Assembly: GCF_003226255.1 (NCBI RefSeq)
Contig: NZ_QJST01000002.1
Location: 310,001-374,000, forward strand
Length of the DNA stretch: 64,000 bases
Origin: Idiomarina fontislapidosi
GTDB taxonomy: Bacteria > Pseudomonadota > Gammaproteobacteria > Enterobacterales > Alteromonadaceae
Direction of reading: 5' to 3'
Shown here: positions 18,355 through 28,036 of the stretch, one piece after another
Position numbering within the stretch: the first letter of the stretch is position 1
Layout: every line of letters begins with the position of its first letter
Made by a program: the position numbers and the translations under genes
Notes under the pieces: generated by a model
What the model saw: only the letters and a program-made list of their open reading frames with translations
The model's database searches: none
What the model was told of the DNA's origin: nothing

Positions 18355-18716
18355 ACCCCTACTAAAACTGACACGATAATCGAAATCACGATGGATGCCG
18401 TGGCGCTGGTGCGGCCTGAATCAAGCTCTTCCCAGAAGCCCATGTCCATGATTAAGTGACGAATACCAATGATTAAGTGGAATCCTAACGCTGTCAAAAT
18501 ACCCCAGCCAATGAACTTCGCGATAAAGCTAGTCATTATGCTTTCTACTTGAGCAAAACCCTCAGGACCACTGAGAGACGTTGCGAACGCCCAAATCAAG
18601 AAGGCCAGTGACACAAGCATAACGACACCGGAAATCCGATGCAGGATAGATGCTTTGGCAGCGGCAGGAAACTGAATGGTAGATAAGTCTAAGTTTACAG
18701 GTCTTTCTTTTTTCAC
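18342..18716 (-). CDS. sdhC: Succinate dehydrogenase cytochrome b556 subunit
   Basis: Membrane anchor and haem b ligand of complex II, about 124 residues with three helices. I place the start at GTG 18716-18714 (VKKERPVNLDLSTIQFP), which matches the E. coli SdhC N-terminus (KKQRPVNLDL) and has AAAGGC about nine bases upstream. The longer frame from the ATG at 18812 would begin inside the promoter at 18799-18827 and adds 32 unrelated residues. Conserved features: SILHRISGVVML and HLIIGIRHLIMDMGF with the haem-ligand histidine. First gene of sdhCDAB-sucABCD. Confidence 0.93.
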   Translation of the reverse strand: MKKERPVNLDLSTIQFPAAAKASILHRISGVVMLVSLAFLIWAFATSLSGPEGFAQVESIMTSFIAKFIGWGILTALGFHLIIGIRHLIMDMGFWEELDSGRTSATASIVISIIVSVLVGVWLW

Positions 18717-18798
18717 GATAGATTGCCTTTCAATAAAGCACCAAGAAATGTAAAGAATGCCCGGAGCACTGTTTATTAATGCCACCTCGACGTATGTG

Positions 18799-18827
18799 AG
18801 TATATCGACCATGGCATTGAATTACAA
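18799..18827 (-). promoter_or_regulatory. Sigma-70 promoter of sdhCDAB-sucABCD
   Basis: On the minus strand TTGTAA (18827-18822) and TATACT (18804-18799) are 17 bases apart. Transcription would start near 18792 and give a leader of about 75 bases before the GTG start of sdhC. Confidence 0.65.
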
Positions 18828-18961
18828 TGTCCAATGCCTATAACGCAAACCAAAACAATTTGGATTAAGACTAAAGTTGTATCTCGCATAAAAATGTAAT
18901 CCTGTATTCACTTTATGCACGTATAATGATCGGGTATTCGTTGCCATGTCCTTTACAAAAA

Positions 18962-18991
18962 TTGACATTTGGCACGTATTTCGAGTTAAAT
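18962..18991 (+). promoter_or_regulatory. Candidate gltA promoter
   Basis: TTGACA (perfect -35, 18962-18967) followed after 18 bases by TTAAAT (18986-18991, four of six consensus). The implied leader is about 34 bases, ending in the RBS AAGGAGAAG just before the gltA start. Confidence 0.5.
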
Positions 18992-19031
18992 TAGCGCACT
19001 TTTTAAAAAGTAGATGCAAGGAGAAGTCCTT

Positions 19032-20312
19032 ATGGCTGATCGTAAAGCCACTTTACAGATCGATGGACAGTCAATTGAGTTACCCGTTTTATCCCCTTCT
19101 GCTGGTAAGGATGTCATCGACGTTCGCAGCTTAGGCAAACACGGATATTTCACGTTTGACCCAGGATTTTTAGCAACGGGCTCATGTGAGTCTAAAATCA
19201 CGTACATTGACGGTGAAAACGGTGTGTTATTGCACCGCGGTTACCCAATTGGCGACCTCGCCACACAAGCGGATTATCTAGAAGTCTGCTACATGTTGCT
19301 TCATGGTGAAGCACCTGACGAAAAGCAATACCAAGATTTCCGTAAAACCATCACTAAGCACACGATGGTTCATCAGGGCTTACACAATTTCTTTAACGGT
19401 TTCCGTCGCGACGCGCATCCAATGGCGATGCTGTGTGCCGTCACTGGTGCCCTTTCGTCGTTTTATCACGATGATTTGGATATTCACGACGCAGACCAAC
19501 GTCTACGCAGTGCATACCGTTTGATCGCTAAGATTCCAACGATTGCGGCAATGGCGTACAAGTTCAGTATCGGTCAACCATTCGTTTATCCACGTAACGA
19601 TTTAGGCTATGCCGAAAACTTCCTGAACATGATGTTCTCTGTACCAGCGGAAGATTACGAAATCAGTCCAGCAGTTGCGAAAGCAATGGACCGTATCTTT
19701 ATTCTTCACGCCGACCACGAGCAGAACGCTTCAACCTCTACCGTGCGTTTAGCGGGCTCTTCAGGTGCCAACCCATATGCATGTATTGCATCAGGTGTCG
19801 CATCACTATGGGGTCCTGCACACGGCGGTGCAAACGAAGCATGTTTGCGTATGTTGGCCGAGATCGGCTCAGTCGAAAACATTCCTAAATACATCGAGAA
19901 AGCAAAAGATAAGAACGATCCGTTCCGTCTGATGGGCTTTGGTCACCGTGTTTACAAAAACATGGACCCACGTGCAACCGTAATGCGTGAATCGTGCCAC
20001 GAAGTATTAAAAGAGTTGAACCGCGACGACCCGTTATTAGACGTAGCTATGGAGCTTGAGCGTATCGCCCTTGAGGACGAATACTTCGTTGAGAAGAAAT
20101 TGTTCCCTAACGTCGATTTCTACTCAGGTATCGTGCTTAAAGCGATCGGTATTCCAACCAACATGTTCACCGTGATTTTCGCACTATCACGTACGGTTGG
20201 CTGGGTATCACACTGGCACGAAATGATGAGCGAAGAGAGCCAAAAAATTGGTCGTCCTCGTCAGTTGTATACCGGTCATACGCAACGCGACTTCTCACCT
20301 ATCAAGAAGTAA
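19032..20312 (+). CDS. gltA: Citrate synthase (type II, hexameric)
   Basis: Condenses acetyl-CoA and oxaloacetate to citrate. The start [12 protein letters not shown] (ATG at 19032) follows the strong RBS AAGGAGAAG and matches E. coli GltA; the ORF opening at 19014 would precede the RBS. 426 residues, one shorter than E. coli. Motifs: [24 protein letters not shown] near residue 40, [26 protein letters not shown] near 225 with an active-site His, [12 protein letters not shown] near 260, [14 protein letters not shown] near 300 and VDFYSGI near 360. Gram-negative GltA of this type is usually inhibited by NADH. Followed by a terminator. Confidence 0.98.
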   Translation: MADRKATLQIDGQSIELPVLSPSAGKDVIDVRSLGKHGYFTFDPGFLATGSCESKITYIDGENGVLLHRGYPIGDLATQADYLEVCYMLLHGEAPDEKQYQDFRKTITKHTMVHQGLHNFFNGFRRDAHPMAMLCAVTGALSSFYHDDLDIHDADQRLRSAYRLIAKIPTIAAMAYKFSIGQPFVYPRNDLGYAENFLNMMFSVPAEDYEISPAVAKAMDRIFILHADHEQNASTSTVRLAGSSGANPYACIASGVASLWGPAHGGANEACLRMLAEIGSVENIPKYIEKAKDKNDPFRLMGFGHRVYKNMDPRATVMRESCHEVLKELNRDDPLLDVAMELERIALEDEYFVEKKLFPNVDFYSGIVLKAIGIPTNMFTVIFALSRTVGWVSHWHEMMSEESQKIGRPRQLYTGHTQRDFSPIKK

Positions 20313-20347
20313 CGATTGCTGCCATAACGGCACTGATCATTGCTACG

Positions 20348-20374
20348 AAAGCGCCTCTAGGGGCGCTTTTTTTA
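20348..20374 (+). terminator. Rho-independent terminator of gltA
   Basis: Arms AAAGCGCC (20348-20355) and GGCGCTTT (20362-20369), 6-base loop, followed by a T run to 20373. Confidence 0.9.
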
Positions 20375-20506
20375 TGCGTTTTTTCTGCTCCCCAGACCGC
20401 TGAACCTGCCTAGGCTAATCACTCTGATCGATTGCTCTCATCGATATTATTAAGAGTACATACGATTAAATCCCACGGTTTACGTGCAACTAAAGGCTAA
20501 TTTCAT

Positions 20507-20512
20507 TATAAT
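20507..20512 (+). promoter_or_regulatory. Possible -10 element of the KamA-like gene
   Basis: Perfect TATAAT 58 bases before the ATG at 20570. No good -35 hexamer is found 16-18 bases upstream, so this is a weak call. Confidence 0.35.
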
Positions 20513-20569
20513 ACAGCGCAATTTTGTCTATCGCGCCCCACGTGGCATTCACAACATACAGAGAGGCTT

Positions 20570-21916
20570 ATGCAGCAAGTAGTTAACGTACAACAACCCG
20601 TAATTACTCCGCGTCGCTTCAAGGTCTACCAACATCGTCAGTTGGATAAAATCGAAGCACTTAAACGAGTACCCGATGATATTCGATTTGAAATGAAAGT
20701 GGTCGCGAACGTATTACCGTTCCGGGTAAACGAGTATGTTTTTAATGAACTCATCGACTGGGAAAACGTGCCTAACGACCCGCTGTTTCAGCTTACGTTT
20801 CCGCAAAAAGATATGCTCGATCCGAGCGCTTTTCAGCGTATGGCTGACCTTATGTCGGGCAAACATACCACCAACGAGGTTTTTGACCTCGCTACGCAAT
20901 TGCGCCAAGAAATGAATCCCCACCCAGCGGGTCAAATGCAGATGAATGTGCCCCATGTTGATGGCGAACCTTTGCCTGGCATGCAGCACAAATATCGTGA
21001 GACTGTGTTGTTCTTTCCTGCGCAAGGTCAATACTGCCACAGCTATTGCACGTTTTGCTTCCGGTGGGCGCAATTTGTCGGTAAAGCAACACGCTTTAAC
21101 TCCAACGATGCGGATCAACTGCACCGTTACCTCGCCCAGCATAAAGAGGTAACTGACTTACTGGTAACCGGCGGTGACCCGATGGTCATGCGTACCCGTA
21201 AACTGCAGCATTACCTAGAGGGCCTACTAAAGCCCGAGTTTGACCATATCAAAACCATTCGTATCGGTACTAAAGCGCTGACCTTTTGGCCTTACCGCTT
21301 TATTACCGACCCCGATGCTGATGAATTGATGCGTTTACTCGAGAAGCTTGTTCGGGGTGGTAAGCACGTCTCTATTATGGCGCATTTGAATCACCATAAC
21401 GAGTTACGCACAGAAGTATGCGAAGAAGCCATCCGACGTTTACGCGCTACTGGTGCTCAAATCCGTTGTCAGGCGCCATTGCTGCGACACATCAATGATG
21501 ATCCTAAAGTTTGGGCGGATATGTGGGAGCGCGAAGTACAGCTCGGTATCATCCCATACTACATGTTCGTTGAACGTGATACCGGTGCTAAACGTTACTT
21601 CGAAGTACCCCTTGAACGCACATGGGAAGTATTCCAGCAAGCCTATCAGCAAGTATCGGGAATTGCCCGCACAGTTCGCGGCCCTTCTATGAGTGCGGGT
21701 CCGGGTAAAGTAGAGGTACAGGGTGTGACTGAGGTGGCGGGCGAGAAAGTATTCGCGTTACGCTTCATTCAGGGGCGTAATCCGGATTGGGTACAACGTC
21801 CGTTTTTCGCAAAATATGATCCAAACGCGACTTGGTTACATCAGTTGAAACCCGCCTTTGGTGAGGAAAAGTTCTTTTTCGAAGACGAGTATGCGCAGAT
21901 GGCAGCGATGGATTAA
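20570..21916 (+). CDS. KamA-family radical SAM protein, substrate uncertain
   Basis: A 448-residue relative of lysine 2,3-aminomutase, a radical-SAM, PLP-dependent amino-group migrating enzyme. The SAM/[4Fe-4S] motif is CHSYCTFCFRW (Cys156, Cys160, Cys163), with GGDPMVM near 201. The PLP lysine should be K380 in SAGPGK, the counterpart of the PGGGGK motif. The residue seven before that lysine, Asp in lysine aminomutase where it contacts the substrate side-chain amine, is Ser373 here, and the basic Arg cluster after the third Cys (typical RHCxR) reads FRW. It is longer than EpmB. Hence a KamA-fold mutase with a possibly different substrate. Stands alone between gltA and the convergent kdsB. 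Confidence 0.8.
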   Translation: MQQVVNVQQPVITPRRFKVYQHRQLDKIEALKRVPDDIRFEMKVVANVLPFRVNEYVFNELIDWENVPNDPLFQLTFPQKDMLDPSAFQRMADLMSGKHTTNEVFDLATQLRQEMNPHPAGQMQMNVPHVDGEPLPGMQHKYRETVLFFPAQGQYCHSYCTFCFRWAQFVGKATRFNSNDADQLHRYLAQHKEVTDLLVTGGDPMVMRTRKLQHYLEGLLKPEFDHIKTIRIGTKALTFWPYRFITDPDADELMRLLEKLVRGGKHVSIMAHLNHHNELRTEVCEEAIRRLRATGAQIRCQAPLLRHINDDPKVWADMWEREVQLGIIPYYMFVERDTGAKRYFEVPLERTWEVFQQAYQQVSGIARTVRGPSMSAGPGKVEVQGVTEVAGEKVFALRFIQGRNPDWVQRPFFAKYDPNATWLHQLKPAFGEEKFFFEDEYAQMAAMD

Positions 21917-21934
21917 CCATCGCTGCTCAATGAC

Positions 21935-22693
21935 TTACTGTATACGCTGGCGGGCTTGCTCTAAGTCCTCTGGCGTATCAATACCTGCCGCAGGCGGCAT
22001 AATGGCTTCGGCGACATGAATTTTCTCACCGTGCCAAAGCACACGCAATTGCTCTAACGACTCAATACGCTCAAGTGGGCTCTCACTCCAAGCAACATAG
22101 CGCTTAATAAAGTCTGCGCGATACGCGTAGATACCAACATGACGCATGTATCCACGTACCTCTTCAGGTTGCTCATCCTTCAGTTGTTTAAACTGTTCAC
22201 GGTTGTAAGGGATTGGCGCGCGACTAAAATAGATCGCATAACCTGCCGAGTCACACACCACTTTTACAGCATTAGGGTTAAACACCTCATCTGAGCTTGT
22301 CATTGGCACCGCAAGTGTAGCCATTGGCGCAACCCGTTGGTTAGCTAAGTTATCAGCGACTTGGCGGATGATTTCAGGCGGGATAAAAGGCTCATCACCC
22401 TGTACATTGACCACAACTTGGTCTTCCGAAAGCGCCAGCTGCTCGACCACTTCTGCCAGTCGTTCAGTTCCCGATTGATGGTCACTCGCAGTCAACATGC
22501 TACGACCGCCAAAGCCTTCAACAACATCAGCAATACGTTGATCATCTGTCGCGACGATAACTTCTGCCGCACCGCTCTGTATAGCGCGCTCATAAACGTG
22601 TTGAATCATCGGCTTACCGCCAATATCGGCTAACGGCTTACCTGGCAAACGACTCGACGGATAACGCGCAGGAATGATAACGGTAAAACTCAT
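21935..22693 (-). CDS. kdsB: 3-deoxy-manno-octulosonate cytidylyltransferase
   Basis: Activates KDO to CMP-KDO for the lipopolysaccharide inner core, in the cytoplasm. 252 residues, normal length. The nucleotide-binding start [35 protein letters not shown], then [13 protein letters not shown] and [14 protein letters not shown] near 92-105 are diagnostic; [12 protein letters not shown] and HVGIYAYR follow. It overlaps the upstream ycaR by four bases. The gene chain msbA-lpxK-ycaR-kdsB parallels that of E. coli. Confidence 0.97.
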   Translation of the reverse strand: MSFTVIIPARYPSSRLPGKPLADIGGKPMIQHVYERAIQSGAAEVIVATDDQRIADVVEGFGGRSMLTASDHQSGTERLAEVVEQLALSEDQVVVNVQGDEPFIPPEIIRQVADNLANQRVAPMATLAVPMTSSDEVFNPNAVKVVCDSAGYAIYFSRAPIPYNREQFKQLKDEQPEEVRGYMRHVGIYAYRADFIKRYVAWSESPLERIESLEQLRVLWHGEKIHVAEAIMPPAAGIDTPEDLEQARQRIQ

Positions 22694-22887
22694 AAGGGTA
22701 CCTGGTCCATTTCTTCAGAATTTAATGATTTAGCCTTTTCGCTCATTAAAACGGGAATGCCCTCTTCTAGCTCATAAGCTAATTGCTCACCACGGCATAC
22801 AAGCCATTGTTTTGCTTCATGCCATACGAGTTTGCCCTTGCAACTGGGGCAGGCAATAATGTTCAGTAAACCTGTATCAAAACTCAC
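22690..22887 (-). CDS. ycaR: Trm112-family small zinc-ribbon protein YcaR
   Basis: A 65-residue protein of the UPF0434/Trm112 family, close in length and sequence to E. coli YcaR. Start [20 protein letters not shown] with the CxxC pair, a third Cys in [21 protein letters not shown]. Function in bacteria is not well established; eukaryotic Trm112 activates methyltransferases. It is conserved between lpxK and kdsB, as here, with 9 bases to lpxK and a four-base overlap with kdsB. Confidence 0.92.
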   Translation of the reverse strand: MSFDTGLLNIIACPSCKGKLVWHEAKQWLVCRGEQLAYELEEGIPVLMSEKAKSLNSEEMDQVPL

Positions 22888-22896
22888 AGTTAAACC

Positions 22897-23877
22897 TCAT
22901 TTATGGATATGCCGAATTGCTTCAAGCAGGTCGGCGGTAAATTTCTCAGGAAAGTGTGCAGATATCGGTTGATAATACCAAGTACTCGCAGCAATGCCAC
23001 GGCACTTGGCGGCATCTTTCTGTGTCATTAACAGTGTTTTATTTTGATAAGTCTGCAAATCGTTGTCAGAGAATCGATAATGGTCTGGAAACGCCTGAGT
23101 ACTCTCAAGCTTAATGTGTTGCTGCCGCAAGCTGGTAAAAAAGCGTTCAGGGTTGCCGATACCGGCAATCGCGTGAATATCAGAGTGCGTGGGCAGTTCG
23201 CATGGCTCATCGTCGACGACACGACGCCAACCTTGTGCTTTCACTTCTCCGACATAATGCGCAAACGGATGCTGTGCGTAAAGCGACACCACCCAGCGTG
23301 TACCTCGCAGGCGCCAAGGCCCCTCACGTAAAGGCCCCGTGGGTAACAGCCAACCGTTACCTAAGCCGCGCTCAGCATCGACTAAAATCACCTCAATATC
23401 GCGCCCCAACGCGTAGTGCTGCATACCATCATCGCTGATGACGAAATCGACCTCCGGGTGCTCAGTTATCAGATGCTGCACCGCCTCGGCTCGGTTTGGA
23501 TTAATCACCACAGGCACCTGCGCGATTTGCCGTAACATTAACGGCTCATCACCCGCTGTTTCTGGGTTGTCGTCACTGCGCACAGTATGTGAACCTTGTA
23601 CTTTGGCGCCATAACCTCGGCTAACCACACCGGGTATATAGCCTTCTGCCTTGAGTATCTCAATCAGTGCGAGCACGGTTGGCGTTTTACCCGTTCCGCC
23701 AACACTGATATTACCCACCACTAGGACAGGCACAGGCGCTTTGTATATTTTTAAAATACCGAACCGATACAGCGAGCGCCGTAAATTAGTCAGCAACCAA
23801 AACACCAATGACAACGGGGTCAGCACATACAGCAGCGGGTGAAGATGTTTACGATACCACTGCCTCTCTAACCACAT
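22897..23877 (-). CDS. lpxK: Tetraacyldisaccharide 4'-kinase
   Basis: Phosphorylates the lipid A precursor at the 4' position at the inner membrane. The start MWLERQWYRKHLHPLLYVL (ATG at 23877) gives 326 residues, the normal size; the frame extends to 23967 but that part overlaps msbA. An N-terminal membrane helix is at about residues 14-33. The P-loop is VLVVGNISVGGTGKTPTVLAL (about 50-70). Further motifs are GVVSRGYGAK, GDEPLMLRQ and VISDDGMQHYALGRDIEVILVD. One base separates it from the msbA stop codon. Confidence 0.96.
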   Translation of the reverse strand: MWLERQWYRKHLHPLLYVLTPLSLVFWLLTNLRRSLYRFGILKIYKAPVPVLVVGNISVGGTGKTPTVLALIEILKAEGYIPGVVSRGYGAKVQGSHTVRSDDNPETAGDEPLMLRQIAQVPVVINPNRAEAVQHLITEHPEVDFVISDDGMQHYALGRDIEVILVDAERGLGNGWLLPTGPLREGPWRLRGTRWVVSLYAQHPFAHYVGEVKAQGWRRVVDDEPCELPTHSDIHAIAGIGNPERFFTSLRQQHIKLESTQAFPDHYRFSDNDLQTYQNKTLLMTQKDAAKCRGIAASTWYYQPISAHFPEKFTADLLEAIRHIHK

Positions 23878-23878
23878 A

Positions 23879-25627
23879 CTAATTGACCCCGCTAAACTGC
23901 ATATTATGCAATTGATAGTAAGGACCTTCATTATCCAGTAATGACTGGTGATCACCGCGCTCAACAATATGCCCGTTATCCATTACTAGGATCTCATCGG
24001 CATTCTCAATGGTCGACAAGCGGTGTGCAATGACAATCGATGTACGATTCGTTCTCAGTACACCCAGCGCCTTTTGAATATGTCGCTCTGATTCAGTATC
24101 GAGCGCCGAAGTCGCTTCATCCAGAATAAGAATCGGCGCGTCTTGCAGTAATGCTCGGGCTATCGCAATGCGTTGACGTTGCCCACCCGATAGCATGACA
24201 CCATTTTCACCCACCATGGTGTCTAAACCATGGCTCATATTGTCCGTAAATTCGGTCACGTAAGCTTGCTCAGCAGCCTTAATAATATCTTCACGAGAGA
24301 CATTTTTAGACGTGCCATAGGCGATGTTATTAGCGATAGTGTCGTTAAATAAAGTGACGTGTTGAGAAACCAAGGCAATTTGGCGACGTAAACACTTAAG
24401 GCGATAATCTTGAATATTTCGCCCATCGATCGTGACCTCGCCTTCGCTGACATCATAAAAGCGTGTCATCAAATTCGATATTGTCGATTTACCACTCCCT
24501 GAGCGCCCCACCAAAGCCAAGGTCTTACCCTCGCCAACCGAGAAGCTAATGTCTTCAAGCGCCGGATCATCATGCTCATTGTAACGGAACGTCACATGAT
24601 TGAACTGAATATCCCCTTTAACGCGGTCAACAACATGTGTGCCCTTATCAATTTCAATCGGCTCATCAAGGATCTCGAATACACTGGTTGCCGCAGCCAA
24701 GCCACGTTGAAAATCACTGTTCACATTGCTGAGTTGTTTTAACGGACGTAACAACATAATCATTGATGTCAGCAAGGTGGTAAATGCACCCGCCGATAGG
24801 TTTTGCAACATCTCAGGAAAGCTCGCAATCACCAGCACCATCGCCAAACTCAACGAGGCAATAAATTGAATAACCGAGGTACTAATGGCGCGCGTACTCA
24901 CCAATTTCATATTTTGGTTGCGAGTAATGTTATTGATTTCACCAAAACGCTTAGACTCGAGCTTTTGGCCCTCATGCATTACCACCACTTTATGACCATT
25001 GATCATCTGTTCTGCGGTCGTCGTGACGTTACCCATCGCCGTTTGAATACGTCCACTGACTAAACGGAAGCGTTTTGAAACAAAGGCAACGAATTTAGCA
25101 ATAACAGGACCAATCACCAAAAACACCAAGCTCAGTTGCCAGCTTTGATAAAACATTAAGCACAGCAGACCCACCACAAAGCCGCCATCGCGAATAAGGA
25201 CCAATAAAGCACGACTCGACGCTTCTGCCACCTGTTGCGTGTCATAGGTGATTTTTGAGATTAAGTCCCCAGTGGAGTGATTGTCATGAAATGACACGGG
25301 TAGCTTCATGAGATGTTCAAAAAGTTGCTGACGCAGTTTCGTTACAACTTTAAAACCCACCCAACTTAAGAAATAAGTCGAGATAAAATTAAATAAACCG
25401 CGCACGATGAAGAATACGGGGACAAAAACAGCGCCCCAGAGCAATACGCTCGAATCTTGTTTGGTTAAGCCCTCGTCAATTAGGGTCTCGATTTGCGAAA
25501 AGAAGAGTGTATCGACGCCAGCGTAACCTAGCATACCAATAACAGCGACGATAAAAGCAGATCTGTAAGGCTTTATGTATGATATGAGCCGCTTTAACGT
25601 ACTCGGTTTTTCCTTGTTAGAATCCAT
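23879..25627 (-). CDS. msbA: Lipid A export ABC transporter MsbA
   Basis: Inner-membrane flippase moving lipid A-core to the periplasmic leaflet. 582 residues, as in E. coli. Six membrane helices occupy about residues 15-310. The nucleotide-binding domain has Walker A VGRSGSGKSTISNL near 377, Q-loop LVSQHVTLFNDT, signature GVMLSGGQRQRIAIARAL near 480 and Walker B PILILDEATSALD. It lies between comEC and lpxK, the conserved LPS neighbourhood. A half-transporter that dimerises. Confidence 0.97.
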   Translation of the reverse strand: MDSNKEKPSTLKRLISYIKPYRSAFIVAVIGMLGYAGVDTLFFSQIETLIDEGLTKQDSSVLLWGAVFVPVFFIVRGLFNFISTYFLSWVGFKVVTKLRQQLFEHLMKLPVSFHDNHSTGDLISKITYDTQQVAEASSRALLVLIRDGGFVVGLLCLMFYQSWQLSLVFLVIGPVIAKFVAFVSKRFRLVSGRIQTAMGNVTTTAEQMINGHKVVVMHEGQKLESKRFGEINNITRNQNMKLVSTRAISTSVIQFIASLSLAMVLVIASFPEMLQNLSAGAFTTLLTSMIMLLRPLKQLSNVNSDFQRGLAAATSVFEILDEPIEIDKGTHVVDRVKGDIQFNHVTFRYNEHDDPALEDISFSVGEGKTLALVGRSGSGKSTISNLMTRFYDVSEGEVTIDGRNIQDYRLKCLRRQIALVSQHVTLFNDTIANNIAYGTSKNVSREDIIKAAEQAYVTEFTDNMSHGLDTMVGENGVMLSGGQRQRIAIARALLQDAPILILDEATSALDTESERHIQKALGVLRTNRTSIVIAHRLSTIENADEILVMDNGHIVERGDHQSLLDNEGPYYQLHNMQFSGVN

Positions 25628-25675
25628 GCAATGCCATTAGTTTCTGAAAATCCAGTCTATTTTATCTGCTTTATA

Positions 25676-27988
25676 TCACCGTTGGCTAGTCGAACTGTAG
25701 GACTTTGCATTCGTTTTATCGAATAGCGCCGGTGTTTTCAGTCTCCAAGACGCGCCATCTGTCTCTATTGATAGCTGACCAAAATCAGCGGTGGTTGCCC
25801 ATTCACTGCCGTATTCAAGTGCACGTTGCCGCGTATATTTATCCGGCATACCGTAATGATTGATAGCCCCGACACTGACCAGCGTCACCTCGGGTTGAGT
25901 TGCTTGCAGGAGTAACGAGCCCAAAGAAAAAGCACTGCCGTGATGAGGAGCGACCAGTATTTCGACCTCTTTGAGACGCCGTTGCTCTGCTAGAATCCGT
26001 TCCTCAGGAAAGCCAATATCCCCCGTCACTAACCAATCTATCTCACCATAGCTAAACTGATAGACGCACGACGCCGCATTACTCGTATGCATACCTGCCT
26101 GGTCCGGCCATAGTACACGCCATCGAATCTCGCGCCACACCCCTTGTTGCCCGGCGCGACAGGGTTGGTCGGTTAAGGCGCCAAACCATTCTGCCTTCGG
26201 CAACCGCTGCTTGGCTAACCGCCAATCACCGCTATGATCAGCATCTTGGTGGGTCAGTGAGACTCGTTCGACCCGCAACCCACGCTGTGCAATAAAAGGC
26301 TCAATCACAGATTCGAACTGACTGCGACCGATATAAAAACGACGTCCCAAATCAACCAACCACGCCGCACGCTCTCTTTCGATCACAATCGCTTGCGCTT
26401 GGCCCACATCGAGTACATGCACTATCACATCAGGCGTTCGCCACCCTTTCCAAAGCGCGTAACTCGCCTGCATGGCCAACACCCCAGCCAAAATCCATCG
26501 GTAATAACGCATCAACCACATCGGTGTTAAAAGCGCTAGTGCACACAGCCATAGGACAGCCGATATAGCACTGATTGAAGAGGCTGTCAGCCACGTCCAA
26601 GCGATCTCAGCAAAGGTGTTTAGCACTGGCTGCAATCCAATTAATGGCAACTCAGCTAACCACCAAAGTTGAGCGGCAAACACATCCGCCCACATCATAG
26701 CCGCCACTGCGCCCATCAGCGTCAACGGTAAAACCCACAGTGCTATCACCGGTACAACTAATAAATTACTAATGGGCGCGATCAACGAAACACCATCAAA
26801 TAGCGCGAGCGACAGCGGTCCCATAAGTGTTAGAAACAGCAGTTGCAGGTAAATCGTCTGCAACACGCGTTGCCACCCGCTAGCGTTTGAGCCAAGCTGC
26901 CATGCCCATTGGCATAACAAAATCACAGCAACGGCAACCACCGAGAACCAAAAGCCGATATCGTACCAACTGCCTGGATCTATAAGAATCAGTATAACCG
27001 CGGCATACCCAAGGCGCTTCCAATTGCTCGTCGACAACCCAAGCCAACGCTGTCCCCAAAATAACAGTAACATCAGCCAGGCGCGTTGCGACGAAATTGC
27101 AAACCCGGCTAACCCGGTATAAAGAAAGGCCACACACAACGCCACAACAGCCACTGTGGGAGTTAACACGAGTCGTTCACGGTTACGTAACAGTATCCCA
27201 CGTTGAGGAATGCCAGCAATAAAGCGCCGAACTATCAGAAAGACCAACCCAGCAACTAAACCGATGTGTAAACCCGAGATCGCCATCACGTGCTGAAGGC
27301 CATTTTTTTGCCATACGTCACGCTGCTCGAACGGAATATCCCCTCGGTAGCCAATTGCTAATGCGAGCAAAATGCCCTTAAAGTCTAAGTCACTGGCTTG
27401 CAACGCACGATAGACCCGCCATCTCACTGACGGCGTGGTCTTGACTAACCGCATATTGCGTACCTGTCCTTGTTTAATCAGCTGTTTTGCCCATAGAAAA
27501 TTCGACGGTCTTGCACCGCCTTGATTCCAATAGGTCGTTGGCGTTTTTAGTTTTATCTCGGCTTGATACTGTTGCCCTGGCGCTAACCCCCGGCGCTGCG
27601 CGGCGTCATACCAAAATAACTGCACACGGCAATGGCACTGCGCCACCAACTGCTGATTGCTGTGCCTCAAATGAGTCACGCGCGCCACAAAACGGCTTCG
27701 TTCGGCGCTGTGATAGTCGACCTGCTCCACGGTTAAATAAGCAGAGACCCAGACGCGCTCGGGTAAATGGCGATGATGTTCGGCAAAACTTGATACAAAA
27801 TGGCTACCAATAAGTATCCCTATAAGTACCAAAATAAACTGGATGAGATATTTGCGGGTTTGGCGACAAAGCGGTATACAGAAAAGCGCACAAACGATGA
27901 TTAAAGCGACTAGCCACTTTTCGATTAAGTGAGTAGAATACAGCGCCATAACTGTTCCGGCGAGCAATGTAAACGAGCTGTATCGCAT
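25676..27988 (-). CDS. comEC: ComEC/Rec2 DNA-uptake channel protein
   Basis: Inner-membrane channel for single-stranded DNA entry during natural transformation. With start MRYSSFTLLAGTVMALY (ATG 27988) it has about 770 residues; the frame reaches 28075 but then overlaps the divergent gene. Order: N-terminal membrane helices and an OB-like DUF4131 domain, the Competence domain with VMAISGLHIGLVAGLVF and multiple helices in the middle, and a C-terminal metallo-beta-lactamase domain with THQDADHSGDW and VAPHHGSAFSLGS. It is the homologue of E. coli ycaI, which also precedes msbA. No other competence genes are in the window. Confidence 0.93.
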   Translation of the reverse strand: MRYSSFTLLAGTVMALYSTHLIEKWLVALIIVCALFCIPLCRQTRKYLIQFILVLIGILIGSHFVSSFAEHHRHLPERVWVSAYLTVEQVDYHSAERSRFVARVTHLRHSNQQLVAQCHCRVQLFWYDAAQRRGLAPGQQYQAEIKLKTPTTYWNQGGARPSNFLWAKQLIKQGQVRNMRLVKTTPSVRWRVYRALQASDLDFKGILLALAIGYRGDIPFEQRDVWQKNGLQHVMAISGLHIGLVAGLVFLIVRRFIAGIPQRGILLRNRERLVLTPTVAVVALCVAFLYTGLAGFAISSQRAWLMLLLFWGQRWLGLSTSNWKRLGYAAVILILIDPGSWYDIGFWFSVVAVAVILLCQWAWQLGSNASGWQRVLQTIYLQLLFLTLMGPLSLALFDGVSLIAPISNLLVVPVIALWVLPLTLMGAVAAMMWADVFAAQLWWLAELPLIGLQPVLNTFAEIAWTWLTASSISAISAVLWLCALALLTPMWLMRYYRWILAGVLAMQASYALWKGWRTPDVIVHVLDVGQAQAIVIERERAAWLVDLGRRFYIGRSQFESVIEPFIAQRGLRVERVSLTHQDADHSGDWRLAKQRLPKAEWFGALTDQPCRAGQQGVWREIRWRVLWPDQAGMHTSNAASCVYQFSYGEIDWLVTGDIGFPEERILAEQRRLKEVEILVAPHHGSAFSLGSLLLQATQPEVTLVSVGAINHYGMPDKYTRQRALEYGSEWATTADFGQLSIETDGASWRLKTPALFDKTNAKSYSSTSQR

Positions 27989-28036
27989 TCGGTGTTTCCA
28001 GTTCAGTCGCACAATTAGATGTAAACGGGAATTGCA

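Larger units (their letters stand above)
18717..19031. promoter_or_regulatory. Divergent sdhC-gltA regulatory region
   Basis: The only gap above 300 bases (315). It holds the sdhC promoter (18799-18827, minus), a gltA promoter candidate (18962-18991, plus) and an additional TATAAT at 18922-18927 without a good -35. AT-rich elsewhere. I see no small gene, riboswitch or clear CRP or ArcA site in it. Confidence 0.7.

Noticed and set aside
18717-18812. N-terminal extension of sdhC from the ATG at 18812
   Set aside because: The ATG lies between the -10 and -35 of the likely promoter, and the extra residues do not resemble any SdhC.
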